Of a stretch of DNA of 64,000 nt, positions 27,978-37,010 are shown piece after piece. The DNA is taken from positions 508,631 to 572,630 of the forward strand of contig JACKIK010000003.1 of the NCBI GenBank assembly GCA_020638455.1. The letters run 5' to 3'. The position numbers and the translations under genes were made by a program. The stretch comes from Hyphomonas sp. GTDB taxonomy: Bacteria > Pseudomonadota > Alphaproteobacteria > Caulobacterales > Hyphomonadaceae. A model generated the notes under the pieces. That model was given only the letters and a program-made list of their open reading frames with translations, searched no databases and was not told the origin of the DNA. How positions within the stretch are numbered: position 1 is the first letter of the stretch; every line of letters begins with the position of its first letter.

Positions 27978-29027
27978 TCAGTCCAGTTCCGCAGCGCAGG
28001 CGTTGAACCGGTCCTGGCCCCCAAACCGTTCGAGCGCGGCCTTCCCGGCCGCCTCGATCCGCTCCGGCGTGTAGGGTGGCTTCATCGGCGCGCCGGTGAA
28101 CACCAGTGTCAGGACGTTCCGGGCGCCGTATCCGTAGACCTCCTTGCGGGTCTTCGGATTTGTGGCTTTCCCGGTCAGGGCGCGGGAAACGTAGACCGAG
28201 CCTTCGCCGAGGCCCCAACTCGGACCGATGTCACCGACAATCGCAAATGTCTGCCGCCCGGACGCCGGGTCCATGACCAGGGCGAGGTCGCCGACATCCA
28301 CGCCATTGCCGCTGAAATTCGCCCCGCGGGGTCGGATAATGAACGGCAGATCCAGCGAATTGAGGTAGCGGCCCTGGTCGCACCGGCCGCGTGACGGGTC
28401 TGCCAGCTGCGACGTGGTCGAAACGAAATAGCCCTTGTAGGCCGGATCGTCATTAATGCACGGCTGGTGGCGTCCCTCTCCCGTATCCGATTTCGTCGCG
28501 ATGCCGTAGAAATTGACGATCGGGCTGTCCGCGCCTGTCCAGCCAGCGTCGCGGGCCTGCGCGAAATAATCGATCAGCTTCTTGCACTGCGAATAATCGA
28601 CTTCTTCGGGCGCCGCGATGTCCACGCCATTGCACACTGTATTGATCGCAAGGCCACTGCTGCCCCACGGGTCGTCTGGATGGTATGAGGTCGGCGCGCC
28701 ATCCGTATTGACGGCGTAGTCCGACCGGAACATCAGGCCGTCTTCGCCAAAGATCACCCGGCGCGTCCCGTCATTCCGCGTCACATGGTCGAATGACCCA
28801 TTAAGGGCGCAAGAAGCGGGTTCGGGGTCCGCCGCAGTCGCCGGTGCGGCCGGCTGGGCCGGCGCATCCATCGCGGCAGCTGGTTCTGCCGCACTTGCCG
28901 AAGCTGGTTCAGGCACTGCGTCTGCGGCGGCCTGGGGTGCCGGCTCCGGCGCAATTGCTCCATCCTGTACGCAAGCGGCGAGCAGGATGGCAGCCACCGT
29001 GACTGCGGCAGAACCTGTCCTGAACAT
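27978..29027 (-). CDS. Chitosanase-like (GH75-like) lipoprotein
   Basis: The 349-residue product has a signal peptide with lipobox LLAAC, then an Ala/Pro/Glu-rich linker of about 55 residues, then a globular domain. Features of that domain, including YHPDDPWG, DLALVMDPASG, FAIVGDIGPSWGLGEGSVYVSRAL and paired cysteines, resemble fungal-type GH75 endo-chitosanases, where an Asp and a Glu near this motif are catalytic. I judge the family match as likely but unproven. The ATG at 29027 follows GAGAGGAGAGC. As a lipoprotein it would act on glucosamine polymers at the cell surface or periplasm. Confidence 0.6.
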   Translation of the reverse strand: MFRTGSAAVTVAAILLAACVQDGAIAPEPAPQAAADAVPEPASASAAEPAAAMDAPAQPAAPATAADPEPASCALNGSFDHVTRNDGTRRVIFGEDGLMFRSDYAVNTDGAPTSYHPDDPWGSSGLAINTVCNGVDIAAPEEVDYSQCKKLIDYFAQARDAGWTGADSPIVNFYGIATKSDTGEGRHQPCINDDPAYKGYFVSTTSQLADPSRGRCDQGRYLNSLDLPFIIRPRGANFSGNGVDVGDLALVMDPASGRQTFAIVGDIGPSWGLGEGSVYVSRALTGKATNPKTRKEVYGYGARNVLTLVFTGAPMKPPYTPERIEAAGKAALERFGGQDRFNACAAELD

Positions 29028-29125
29028 GCTCTCCTCTCCCACTCCCGTTTGACGGGAATGGATATCATGGATTGCTGTCGCTGTGTCGGAAATGATCCGG
29101 TTTCCCGGCCGCTTGCGTGCGCGGA

Positions 29126-30034
29126 TCAGCCCGGCTGCCGCATCACCAGCGTCGACCAGCCATCCTTGCGGATGCGACGCTGGAACAGGAGGCCGTGGCC
29201 CTCGAAGGCTTGCCTCACCTGTCCCGCCTGATGATGCAGCAGGCCCGACAGGATCACCGTGCCGCCCGGCGCGGTGAGCCTGGCAATTTCCGGCGCAAGC
29301 CCGATCAGCGGCTTCATCAGGATGTTGGCGAACACCGTGTCATAGGGCGCCGAACGGCGGATGCGCGGAGCGTTCGCCCCGGTGACATGCAGCGCGGTGA
29401 AACCCGAGACATCGTTCTTCTTCGCATTCTCGTTCGCCACGACGACGCTGTCGAAATCTATGTCCGTGCCAAGCGCCATGGTCGCACCGGCCTTCAGCGC
29501 CGCGATCGCCAGTACGCCTGACCCTGTGCCAAGGTCCAGTACCCGGCCGATGGCGCGCCGGCGGCGTACCTCGTCCAGCGCCAGCAGGCAGCCCAGCGTC
29601 GTGCCGTGATGCCCTGTACCGAAAGCGGGCCCCGCCTCGATCAGCACGGCGATCTTCCCCGGCGCATGTTTCGCGATGGCATGGCTGCCTGCCACGAAGA
29701 ACGGCCCGGCCGAAACCGGCGGCAGGCCCTCCAGCGACAGAGTCACCCAGTCGCGCTCTGCCACCTTTTCGATTCGGGGATTGAGGCCAGGGCTGGTCCC
29801 TTCAACGATGGCGACACAGGCGTCCGCATCTTCCTGCGTCTCCGCAAAGGCATCGAGCCGCCAGACCCCCCGTCCGTCTTCCTTGCAGTCAACCGCGCCC
29901 GCCGGCGACGGATCCGCCCAGGCGAGCGCATCCCATGCCGCTTCCACCGGCGCCCGCGCGCCCTTTGCCGAAATCTGGTACATGGCCGCGGCGCTTAGCA
30001 GGTCACTGCCGCGAAAGAAAGCCACCCCGGCCAC
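29126..30034 (-). CDS. prmA: Ribosomal protein L11 methyltransferase PrmA
   Basis: PrmA trimethylates ribosomal protein L11. The protein has the N-terminal substrate-recognition domain, the family motif EAGPAFGTGHHGTT, SAM motif I VLDLGTGSGVLAIAALKAGA, TDID, and FANILMKPLIGLAPEI. I give the GTG start at 30034 because AGGAG lies just upstream; the ATG at 29983 (MYQISAKGAR) is the family-like start but has no clear ribosome binding site. No operon partner is evident. Confidence 0.93.
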   Translation of the reverse strand: MAGVAFFRGSDLLSAAAMYQISAKGARAPVEAAWDALAWADPSPAGAVDCKEDGRGVWRLDAFAETQEDADACVAIVEGTSPGLNPRIEKVAERDWVTLSLEGLPPVSAGPFFVAGSHAIAKHAPGKIAVLIEAGPAFGTGHHGTTLGCLLALDEVRRRRAIGRVLDLGTGSGVLAIAALKAGATMALGTDIDFDSVVVANENAKKNDVSGFTALHVTGANAPRIRRSAPYDTVFANILMKPLIGLAPEIARLTAPGGTVILSGLLHHQAGQVRQAFEGHGLLFQRRIRKDGWSTLVMRQPG

Positions 30035-30188
30035 GCCGCTCCTGCTTCGGGTCCGTCCCTGTCAACGCATGCCATGCCCGCCATTCAGAAAGGAAAAAAC
30101 AACGGCGATTCCCCGCCGAAGACTGACAGCCGGCAAAATCCGGTGCAAAACCTCACGGCAGACCCGCAATGCGCGTGAAGGAAAGACC

Positions 30189-31025
30189 GTGCAACCTGAC
30201 AGCATCGTCAAACGCTACAGGCGCCCCTGGCTGTTCTTCGGAATATCGCTCGTCGTTCCGTGGGCTTTCTGGTTCGTCGCCGGCGCGGTCAGCTATCAGG
30301 ACTGGAGCGGTGGGAAGCAGGTCATCGCCGCCAGCCTGCTCGCCCTGCTGGGATTGCTCGCGCCGCTGGCAACGGCGCTCGCCCTCACGGCGGGCCAGCC
30401 GGATCTGCGCCGTGATGTGGCGCGGCGGCTCTTCACGCTTCGCGGCGTTACGCCCTTCTATGCGGCCGTTGCCGCATTTCTCATGCTTGCAAGCATCCTT
30501 GCTGCTCAGGCCGTATCGGTCCTGTTCGGCTACAGCACCGACCAGTTCCGGCTTGCAGGCCATTTCTCATTCACCTCCGGCGTCCTGCCGGTCTGGTTCC
30601 TGCTGGTGGCGGCGCCGGTCATCGAGGAACTTGCCTGGCACGCCTACGGCACAGACGCGCTCCGGAGCCGCTTCAGCCTTTTCAGCACCTGCATGATGTT
30701 CAGCGCATATTGGGCGATCTGGCATATGCCGCTGGCGTCGATAAAGGACTACTATCACAGCCATCTTGTGCAGGGCGGCCTGCTGTATACGGCCAATTTT
30801 CTCATCAGCGTCTTTCCATTCGTGATCCTGATGAACTGGCTCTACTACAAGACACACCGCAACATCCTCATCGCATGCGTGTTCCATGTGACTGCGGGCT
30901 ACTTCAACGAGATTTTCGCCACACATCCGGACAGCAAGGTCATTCAGACCGGCTTGCTGGTTCTTCTCTCGGCATTCGTCGTGTTGCGTGAGCGGCGGTT
31001 CTTCTTTGACCGGACGATCGAGTAG
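30189..31025 (+). CDS. CPBP family intramembrane protease, variant motif
   Basis: The 278-residue protein has about seven to eight hydrophobic helices. The CPBP (CAAX protease/bacteriocin-processing) signature appears as PVIEELAWHAYG, then AYWAIWHMPL, then VFHVTAGYFNE. In the usual first motif, EExxxR, the arginine is replaced here by histidine. The GTG start at 30189 follows AAGGAAAG; the long upstream frame overlaps prmA and was rejected. Members cut membrane peptides or confer bacteriocin immunity. The target here is unknown. Confidence 0.7.
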   Translation: MQPDSIVKRYRRPWLFFGISLVVPWAFWFVAGAVSYQDWSGGKQVIAASLLALLGLLAPLATALALTAGQPDLRRDVARRLFTLRGVTPFYAAVAAFLMLASILAAQAVSVLFGYSTDQFRLAGHFSFTSGVLPVWFLLVAAPVIEELAWHAYGTDALRSRFSLFSTCMMFSAYWAIWHMPLASIKDYYHSHLVQGGLLYTANFLISVFPFVILMNWLYYKTHRNILIACVFHVTAGYFNEIFATHPDSKVIQTGLLVLLSAFVVLRERRFFFDRTIE

Positions 31026-31116
31026 AGCGGCCCGCGCCGGGCCAGCCAGCCCCTTGAATCAGAAGGGCGGCCGCCTTCGCCGCCGCCCCGCCGTTTGGAT
31101 CACATCATAGCTGGTC

Positions 31117-32850
31117 TCAGAGCTTGTCCTTGTAGACCGGCTGGATGTCCACCGGGATATCGGTCATCGTGCCGATCACGTGCTCGGCCGCCGCGTCGAC
31201 CTGGCCGTACTGGTCGAGGAAGGCCTTGGCGGTGTCATAGTCGCCGTCGCCCTCGATGGTAACGAATTTCGCCGTCAGCGAGCGGATGGCCTCCTCCAGC
31301 TTCGCAAAGTCGACGCGGTATTTCCCGGTCGCCTTATCCACAGTGAAGGCGCCCTGTTCCTTGTACCAGCTGTACTGGATCGCGGCGCCCTTTCCGTGTG
31401 CCTCGCCCGTACCGAAGCGGATCGCGCGGAAGATGCCGGTGAAATAGGTGGCGAGGAAATTCTCCTTCTCCGCCGCAGGCAGTTCATTGCGCTGCATCAT
31501 GTAGAGGATGTTCCAGGCCCCCATCACGTCGGCCTTGCCTTCCTCGATGCTGGAATACAGCTCCTTCAGCTCGGCATTGACGGTCGTCTCCTCGCCATTC
31601 TTCGTGATCGTTCCCGGCCCGAGGCTGTGCGAGAGTTCGTGGAACAGTGTCTCGGCGCCCATGTATTTCTGCATCAGCATCGGCGCCTGGTCGTCCACCA
31701 GCACATGCTCCGCCATCGGCTGCAGGATGCGCTCGAACTTCGCGCCCATCACATTGTTCAGCAGCACCTTCTTGGCGCCCTTTGCCTCGCGCACCCGCTC
31801 GTCGTTCGGCAGGTTGAAGGCGATGGTCTGCACGCCCGGCACGTTATCGCCGCCGCCATGCACCTGGTTCACCACGGCAATCGGCGATTCAAAACCGCGC
31901 TTGAAATTCTTGTAGCTGTCCGGAACCGGAAGGTTGCCTTCCATGTCGCGCAGCATGCCCTTGTATTTGTCGAGCGCCGCACTCTCGGCCGGGTCCTTGA
32001 TCGTGACGAAGGCCTCGAACGCCGTCTTGTAGCCATAGAGACCATCCGTATACACCTCATACGGGCCGATCGCGACCTCGATGGGCCCGTCGAGGTCCAT
32101 CCATGCCATCTCGGACTCGAAATAGTCATCCGACAGGAAAGCGTCGGCACGCAGGGTGAGGAATGTCTTCAGGCTCTCATTGGTCGTGATCGCCGCCGCT
32201 TGACGCAGCAGGCCGGCAGCTGGCACCAGCCATTCGGCATAGGCCTCATGGTACGGCACAGCCTTCAGGCCGCCATCATCGGTGCGCTCGATCACAGTGT
32301 AGCCGCTGATGAAGGCTTCCTTGTCCTCCGGATGCGCCGCGATCCAGCCCTCGAATTCCTCCTTCGACATGTCGGCAGGATAGAAGGCCGCCCCGGCCGG
32401 GCGATCTTCCGAACCGTAGAAGGGTTTGTCATGGTCCAGCATGTCCCAGGGGCCATAGTAGAGATCATACAGGTTGAGCAGGAGGTCCTTGTCCGGCGAT
32501 GAGGTCGCGGCGATTTCGGCGCGCAGTTCGTCCGTGCCGGCGTTAACCTGGTGCTTGTAGATCTCGCTCATCAGGTTCGCGGCCTGGTTCAGCAGGTCCA
32601 CCACCTGCACTTCTTCCGGCGTCAGGAAAGAGGTGTCCGGCGCCATGTCGATCTTCGCGATCTGCGCACGCATGGCGACGAGGTGATCATGGCTCGCCAC
32701 GGGAATGGCCTTCTGCTCCGGCGCCGGGCCGGCATCCGGTATGATCTGAGGCTCGTTCAGGTCGACCGGATAATCGGTCGCCGGGCTGGTGCAGGCCGCC
32801 AGCAGCGCTGCAAGGCAGGCCGAAGCGAAGAGAGATCTGGAACGGGTCAT
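31117..32850 (-). CDS. M49-family (dipeptidyl peptidase III-like) zinc peptidase lipoprotein
   Basis: The 577-residue product has a signal peptide with lipobox LLAAC (Cys20). Its metal site is HELSH (H404, E405, H408) followed by EEGKAD (E436-D441), matching the M49-like arrangement of a HExx(x)H helix and a downstream EExxAD/E. Classical DPP III has a six-residue HELLGH; this one has the five-residue form. The ATG at 32850 follows AGGAGG at good spacing. The enzyme should be exported and lipid-anchored, unlike cytosolic DPP III. It may degrade oligopeptides in the periplasm or outside the cell. Confidence 0.78.
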   Translation of the reverse strand: MTRSRSLFASACLAALLAACTSPATDYPVDLNEPQIIPDAGPAPEQKAIPVASHDHLVAMRAQIAKIDMAPDTSFLTPEEVQVVDLLNQAANLMSEIYKHQVNAGTDELRAEIAATSSPDKDLLLNLYDLYYGPWDMLDHDKPFYGSEDRPAGAAFYPADMSKEEFEGWIAAHPEDKEAFISGYTVIERTDDGGLKAVPYHEAYAEWLVPAAGLLRQAAAITTNESLKTFLTLRADAFLSDDYFESEMAWMDLDGPIEVAIGPYEVYTDGLYGYKTAFEAFVTIKDPAESAALDKYKGMLRDMEGNLPVPDSYKNFKRGFESPIAVVNQVHGGGDNVPGVQTIAFNLPNDERVREAKGAKKVLLNNVMGAKFERILQPMAEHVLVDDQAPMLMQKYMGAETLFHELSHSLGPGTITKNGEETTVNAELKELYSSIEEGKADVMGAWNILYMMQRNELPAAEKENFLATYFTGIFRAIRFGTGEAHGKGAAIQYSWYKEQGAFTVDKATGKYRVDFAKLEEAIRSLTAKFVTIEGDGDYDTAKAFLDQYGQVDAAAEHVIGTMTDIPVDIQPVYKDKL

Positions 32851-33085
32851 GTCGGGAGTCCTCCTGTCGGGGCGCACCGTCCCTGGGCGCTGCCCCAAAT
32901 GAATTTGGCCGCAACCTACGCCAGCCTCACCCGGCAATGAAAGCCCCCAAGTCAGCCCGCCCGGCGGGCAAATGGCCCCAACCTTTCCGCCGCCCGATCA
33001 AAAAAAATGCCTTCCGGCCTCTCCGCCTCTGGAAATCACCGCAAAACTGCATATATTGTTTTTCGATAAGAAGGAGTATCGGGCC

Positions 33086-33379
33086 ATGAGCCTTTCGACG
33101 AATGACATGATCTATATCGAGCAGCGCGTCGCAAACGAGAAGAAAAGCGCCGGCGCCGCCTATCTGCTCTGGTTCTTCCTCGGCTTCGTCTCGGCGCACC
33201 GCTTCTATCTCGGCAAGTGGGGCACCGCGATCCTGCAGATCATCTCCTATTTCTTCCTCATCGGCTTTGTCTGGTGGTTCCTCGACTTCTTCCTGATCCC
33301 CTCGATCATCGAGGACGATCTCGACGACAAGCGCGCCCGCCTTGGCAGCTATCTCAGCCACCGCGACTACGCCTGGTAA
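33086..33379 (+). CDS. TM2 domain-containing membrane protein
   Basis: The 97-residue protein has the TM2 domain: two hydrophobic helices with the conserved GxxxAHRFYLGKWGTAILQ between them. The start at 33086 follows AAGGAG. Function of bacterial TM2 proteins is generally unknown. A strong terminator follows at 33404-33439, so it is probably a single-gene transcript. Confidence 0.85.
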   Translation: MSLSTNDMIYIEQRVANEKKSAGAAYLLWFFLGFVSAHRFYLGKWGTAILQIISYFFLIGFVWWFLDFFLIPSIIEDDLDDKRARLGSYLSHRDYAW

Positions 33380-33403
33380 GGTCGCCAATCCGCAATTCCT
33401 CAG

Positions 33404-33439
33404 GCAGGCAGGAAGGCACGCCCTTCCCTGCCTGCTTTT
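33404..33439 (+). terminator. Rho-independent terminator after TM2 gene
   Basis: GCAGGCAGGAAGG (33404-33416) pairs with CCTTCCCTGCCTGC (33422-33435) with one bulged base and a five-base loop, followed by TTTT. It closes the TM2 transcript just before the promoter of the VOC operon. Confidence 0.75.
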
Positions 33440-33442
33440 CGT

Positions 33443-33484
33443 TTGACCAGTTATTTTCGATATTGTATAAATATTCCACGATAT
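33443..33484 (+). promoter_or_regulatory. Promoter of the VOC-ArsR-SRPBCC operon with possible ArsR site
   Basis: TTGACC (33443-33448), a 17-base spacer and TATAAA (33466-33471) form a strong sigma-70-type promoter. CGATAT occurs twice, at 33458-33463 and 33479-33484, 21 bases apart (two helical turns) around the -10. The operon encodes an ArsR-family protein, which could bind here to repress itself. Confidence 0.65.
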
Positions 33485-33499
33485 AGAAAGGAACAGAAC

Positions 33500-33967
33500 A
33501 TGGCTGAGCTTTACCGCCCGAGGGGCCTCTCCAGCGCGGTCTGTTATGTCGACGCCAAGGCCGCCTTCAAATGGCTGGAAGCCGCCTTCGGTTTCGAGCC
33601 TCTGTTCATCCTGCTCGACGAGAACGATAACCTCGCCCACTCCGAAATGACCTTCGGCAACAGCTATGTGATGATCGGCAACGAATGGTCGGAGGATCAC
33701 CGCAGTCCGAAGAGTCTCGGCGGCAAGAATACCCAGACCGTGCATGTTCAGCTCGAAAAGGGCGACGACATCGACGCCCACTGCGAACGCGCCCGCGCAG
33801 CCGGCGCAGAGATCATGACCGAATGCGAAACCCAGTTCTATGGCGACCGCACCTATCGCGCCCGCGATCCGGAGGGCCACATCTGGACCTTCGCTGTCAC
33901 CGTCGTGGAAATGATGCCCGACGACTGGGACAAGGCATCCGGCCTGCGCACGGTGACCAGCCTGTGA
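33500..33967 (+). CDS. VOC family (glyoxalase-like) protein
   Basis: The 155-residue protein has the paired beta-alpha-beta-beta-beta units of the VOC fold, with AVCYVDAKAAFKWLEAAFGFEP opening the first and the RDPEGHIWTFA ending typical of glyoxalase/bleomycin-resistance-like proteins. Its substrate is unknown. It is first in an operon with ArsR and SRPBCC genes; its stop overlaps the GTG of the ArsR gene in a GTGA. Such triplets are common in detoxification-type clusters. Confidence 0.82.
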   Translation: MAELYRPRGLSSAVCYVDAKAAFKWLEAAFGFEPLFILLDENDNLAHSEMTFGNSYVMIGNEWSEDHRSPKSLGGKNTQTVHVQLEKGDDIDAHCERARAAGAEIMTECETQFYGDRTYRARDPEGHIWTFAVTVVEMMPDDWDKASGLRTVTSL

Positions 33968-34287
33968 GTCTCGACGCAGCCCTTGCCGCGCTCGCCGATC
34001 CGGTGCGCCGTCACGCGGTGGAGCTGCTCGGCCAGAAGCCCCGCCGCGCCGGAGAGCTGGCCGAAGCGCTGGGACTTCCCGCCCCCGCCATGAGCCGGCA
34101 TTTGCGCATCCTCAAGCAGGGCGGCCTGGTCGAGGAGACCCATCCCGAATTCGACGCGCGCGTCCGCATCTACACGCTGAAATCCGGCGCCATGGACGAG
34201 CTGAAAAGCTGGCTCGCCGCAACCGAGGCGATGTGGACCGAACAGCTCGCCGCCTTCAAGGCACATGTCGAGGGCCGGACGGGGTGA
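33964..34287 (+). CDS. ArsR-family winged-helix transcriptional regulator
   Basis: The 107-residue protein is an ArsR-type winged helix: LAALADPVRRHAVELLGQ, then the recognition region LGLPAPAMSRHLRILKQGGLV and the wing FDARVRIYTL. No metal-binding Cys motif is seen, so it belongs to the non-metal group that is often paired with SRPBCC/AHSA1 proteins. It starts with GTG overlapping the VOC stop and ends in another GTGA with the SRPBCC gene. It probably represses its own operon. Confidence 0.85.
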   Translation: MSLDAALAALADPVRRHAVELLGQKPRRAGELAEALGLPAPAMSRHLRILKQGGLVEETHPEFDARVRIYTLKSGAMDELKSWLAATEAMWTEQLAAFKAHVEGRTG

Positions 34288-34754
34288 GTGCCGTCATCGT
34301 GTCGCTGCGGGTCGCCGCCGCACCGGAAGAGGCTTTCGATGTGTTCACCGGCGAAATCGGCGTCTGGTGGCGGCCGAACATGCTCTTCCAGCTCACCCCG
34401 CGCGGCGACGGCACGCTGAGCTTTCAGGACCGCGAACGCCTCGTCACGACACTGCCCAACGGCAAGGTGTTCGAGATCGGCCTCGTCCATGTCTGGCTGC
34501 GCGGCGAGCGGCTCGCCTTCTCCTGGCGCCAGGCAGGCTTCACGGCCGATCAGGTCACCGAAGTCGATATCCGCTTCGAACGCATCGGTGAGGGAACCCG
34601 CGTCACCGTGGAGCATCGCGGCTGGGATTCGATCCCGCAGGAACATGTCGCGCGCCATGGCTTCCCGCTCGCCGCCACGCAGATGCGCCTTGCCGAGCAC
34701 TGGCGCAGCCTGCTCGCCGGCTTCGCGAGCCGGATCGCCCGGCCCGGAGGATGA
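34284..34754 (+). CDS. SRPBCC (AHSA1-like) domain protein
   Basis: The 156-residue protein has the START/Bet v1-like fold of the AHSA1 family: a first strand with AAAPEEAFDVFTGEIGVWW, a central FEIGLVHVWLRGERLAFSWR, and the long C-terminal helix. The GTG start overlaps the ArsR stop by 4 bases. These proteins bind hydrophobic ligands, often next to an ArsR regulator. The ligand is unknown. The downstream acyl-CoA ligase starts 50 bases later. Confidence 0.8.
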   Translation: MSAVIVSLRVAAAPEEAFDVFTGEIGVWWRPNMLFQLTPRGDGTLSFQDRERLVTTLPNGKVFEIGLVHVWLRGERLAFSWRQAGFTADQVTEVDIRFERIGEGTRVTVEHRGWDSIPQEHVARHGFPLAATQMRLAEHWRSLLAGFASRIARPGG

Positions 34755-34804
34755 CGGACACACGGAATTGGATGTAGTCTCCCCGAAAAAGAATGGGGAA
34801 ACGC

Positions 34805-36421
34805 ATGTACGAGGTATCGCTCACGGAGTCCTGGTTCCCGGCCCATGGCGGGCCCGAACCAGCCCCGCAGACCATCGGCGCCATGCTCCGCGCGTCGACC
34901 GCCCGCCATCCCGGCCAGCCAGCCATGAAGGCGCTGGACTATGACGGCACCGTCCTTCGCACCTGGACCTATGCCGAACTCCTGGAGGACAGCGAACGGC
35001 TCGCCCGCGCGCTGGCCTCGCGCCATGCCGAGGGCGCCCGCATCGCCGCCTACGCCAACAACGTGCCCGAATGGGTGCTGCTGGAACTCGCCTGTGGCCT
35101 CGCCGGGGTCACGCTCGTCACGGTCAATCCCGCCTACCAGAAGCGCGAGCTCAAATACGTGCTCGAACAGTCCCGCTCGGAGGCGATCTATTATGTCGCC
35201 GATTTCCGCGGCAATCCGATGCAGGACATCGCCGACGCCGTCTGCGACGAGATCCCCGCCATCCGCCACCGCATCCTGCTGACCGACCATGCCGCCCTGT
35301 TCGATGGCGAGGACAGCGGCGGCCTCCGCGATCCGGGCCCGCTCGACCCGACGCAGATACAGTACACATCCGGCACGACCGGTTTCCCGAAAGGCGCCCT
35401 GCTCCACCACAACGGCCTTGTCCTCAACGGGATCGAGAGCATGACGCGCGCCGGCGTCCGCCAGGGCGACAGTTTCGTGCACAACATGCCGCTCTTCCAC
35501 ACCACGGGCTGCGCGATCCTTGTGCTCGGCGGGCTCGGCGTCGGCGCCACCATGCTGCTCGCCCCGATGTTCGATCCGGAGATGATCGTGCGCGTGATCG
35601 AACGGGAACGGACGAATTTCATTCTTGGCGTGCCGACCATGCTGGTCGCCCTGATCGAGGAGGTCGAACGGTCCGGACGCGACGTCTCGTCCACCCGGCG
35701 CATCATGTCCGGCGGCTCGATGGTGCCGCCGGAACTCTGCCGCAAGGCGCGCAAGGTGTTCGGGGCGCCGATCCAGATCGTCTACGGCCAGACCGAAACC
35801 TCCCCCGTCCTCACCCAGACCTGGTATGAGGACAGCGAGGAAGACCTGACCCAGACGATCGGCCAGCCCTCTGCACATACCGAGATCTCGATCCGCGATC
35901 CCGCCACCAACCAGGTCGTGCCGATCGGCGAGCAGGGCGAGATCTGCGCCCGCGGCTATGAAGTCATGCTCGGTTACAACGACAATCCCGAAGCGAACGC
36001 CGCCACGATCGACCCCGAAAACTGGCTGCACACCGGGGACCTCGGCCGCATGGATTCGCGCGGCTATGTGAAGATCACCGGCCGCGTGAAGGAGATGATC
36101 ATCCGCGGCGGGGAAAACCTCTTCCCGGCCGAGATCGAAAACGCCCTGCTGGAACATGTGGCGATCTCCGAAATCGCCATTGTCGGCATCCCGGACGAGA
36201 AATGGGGCGAGCAGGTCGCCTGCTTCATGCGCGGCAATGCCCATGCCCGGCCGGACAATACCGAACTGAAGGCCTTCATCCGCGAGCGCCTGTCGCCGCA
36301 GAAGACGCCGGCTTACTGGATCTGGGTCGACGAATGGCCGCTCACGGGCTCCGGCAAGATTCAGCGCTTCAGACTGGCGGAGGCGTTCGGACAGGGCGCC
36401 TATGACGATCAGCTGCCATAG
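34805..36421 (+). CDS. AMP-binding acyl-CoA synthetase
   Basis: The 538-residue ANL enzyme activates a carboxylic acid as acyl-AMP and then CoA thioester. Motifs are YTSGTTGFPKGA (P-loop), VYGQTETSP, WLHTGDLG, and the C-terminal GRVKEMIIRGGENLFPAEIE and TGSGKIQR with the catalytic lysine. It resembles medium/long-chain fatty acyl-CoA ligases. The ATG at 34805 follows GGGGAAA; an ATG at 34793 is the alternative. Its last 13 bases overlap the convergent GFA gene. It may belong with the preceding operon. Confidence 0.9.
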   Translation: MYEVSLTESWFPAHGGPEPAPQTIGAMLRASTARHPGQPAMKALDYDGTVLRTWTYAELLEDSERLARALASRHAEGARIAAYANNVPEWVLLELACGLAGVTLVTVNPAYQKRELKYVLEQSRSEAIYYVADFRGNPMQDIADAVCDEIPAIRHRILLTDHAALFDGEDSGGLRDPGPLDPTQIQYTSGTTGFPKGALLHHNGLVLNGIESMTRAGVRQGDSFVHNMPLFHTTGCAILVLGGLGVGATMLLAPMFDPEMIVRVIERERTNFILGVPTMLVALIEEVERSGRDVSSTRRIMSGGSMVPPELCRKARKVFGAPIQIVYGQTETSPVLTQTWYEDSEEDLTQTIGQPSAHTEISIRDPATNQVVPIGEQGEICARGYEVMLGYNDNPEANAATIDPENWLHTGDLGRMDSRGYVKITGRVKEMIIRGGENLFPAEIENALLEHVAISEIAIVGIPDEKWGEQVACFMRGNAHARPDNTELKAFIRERLSPQKTPAYWIWVDEWPLTGSGKIQRFRLAEAFGQGAYDDQLP

Positions 36422-36900
36422 ATATCGGTGAAGCGCTGCCACAGGGCAGGCCGCGTCGAGTTGAACGATTCAACCACCAGTGCGTCCGAGGCGGCGGTCG
36501 CCCCCGCAATCGCTTCCTCGACGAAGATATGCGAGGTCGCGACCGCCCAGCTCGCATCGTCCAGCGTCCCGGCACACAGGATCACCAGCTCGGGAGACGC
36601 CTCCGGCAGATGCCACATCCGCGAGCCACATTCGGTGCAGCGTTCGATATTGATCCGGTTGCCGCTGCCGCCGGTGCGCCGGAACACGTCGTAGCTTCCG
36701 GACAGCCGTTCCATGTCCACCGCCGGCACGTGCAGGAACAGGCCATGCGACGAGCCCGTCAGGCGCTGGCAATCCGTGCAATGGCAGGCATTCACGCATT
36801 TCGGCGGCGCGATCACACGATAGCGCACAGCGCCGCAATGGCACCCGCCCTCAATCGGGAAGGCCGGCAGGGGCGGCCGGGAAATGTCGATCCGGATCAT
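36409..36900 (-). CDS. GFA family (CENP-V/GFA zinc) protein
   Basis: The 163-residue protein has GGCHCGAVRY, CHCTDCQRLTGS and RCTECGSRMW, the cysteine pattern that binds two zinc ions in the GFA/CENP-V domain. The family was named for glutathione-dependent formaldehyde activation, but most members have other, unknown roles. The start at 36900 (MIRIDISRPP) places the zinc motif about 20 residues in. It overlaps the end of the acyl-CoA ligase gene on the other strand. Confidence 0.85.
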   Translation of the reverse strand: MIRIDISRPPLPAFPIEGGCHCGAVRYRVIAPPKCVNACHCTDCQRLTGSSHGLFLHVPAVDMERLSGSYDVFRRTGGSGNRINIERCTECGSRMWHLPEASPELVILCAGTLDDASWAVATSHIFVEEAIAGATAASDALVVESFNSTRPALWQRFTDIYGS

Positions 36901-37010
36901 GGCGGCAACTGTCTCCCGCCTGCCCCCTTCCCGCAAGCATGTTCGTGCAAGCCTGCCATGATTTTGCCGCTGCCCGCCGGCATCGTTTCCGGCCTGAAAA
37001 GGGAGCGGCG

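Noticed and set aside
31065..31088. Terminator between the CPBP and M49 genes
   Set aside because: GGGCGGC and GCCGCCC can pair, but the loop is also GC-rich with alternative pairings and there is no T-run; support is too weak to list.
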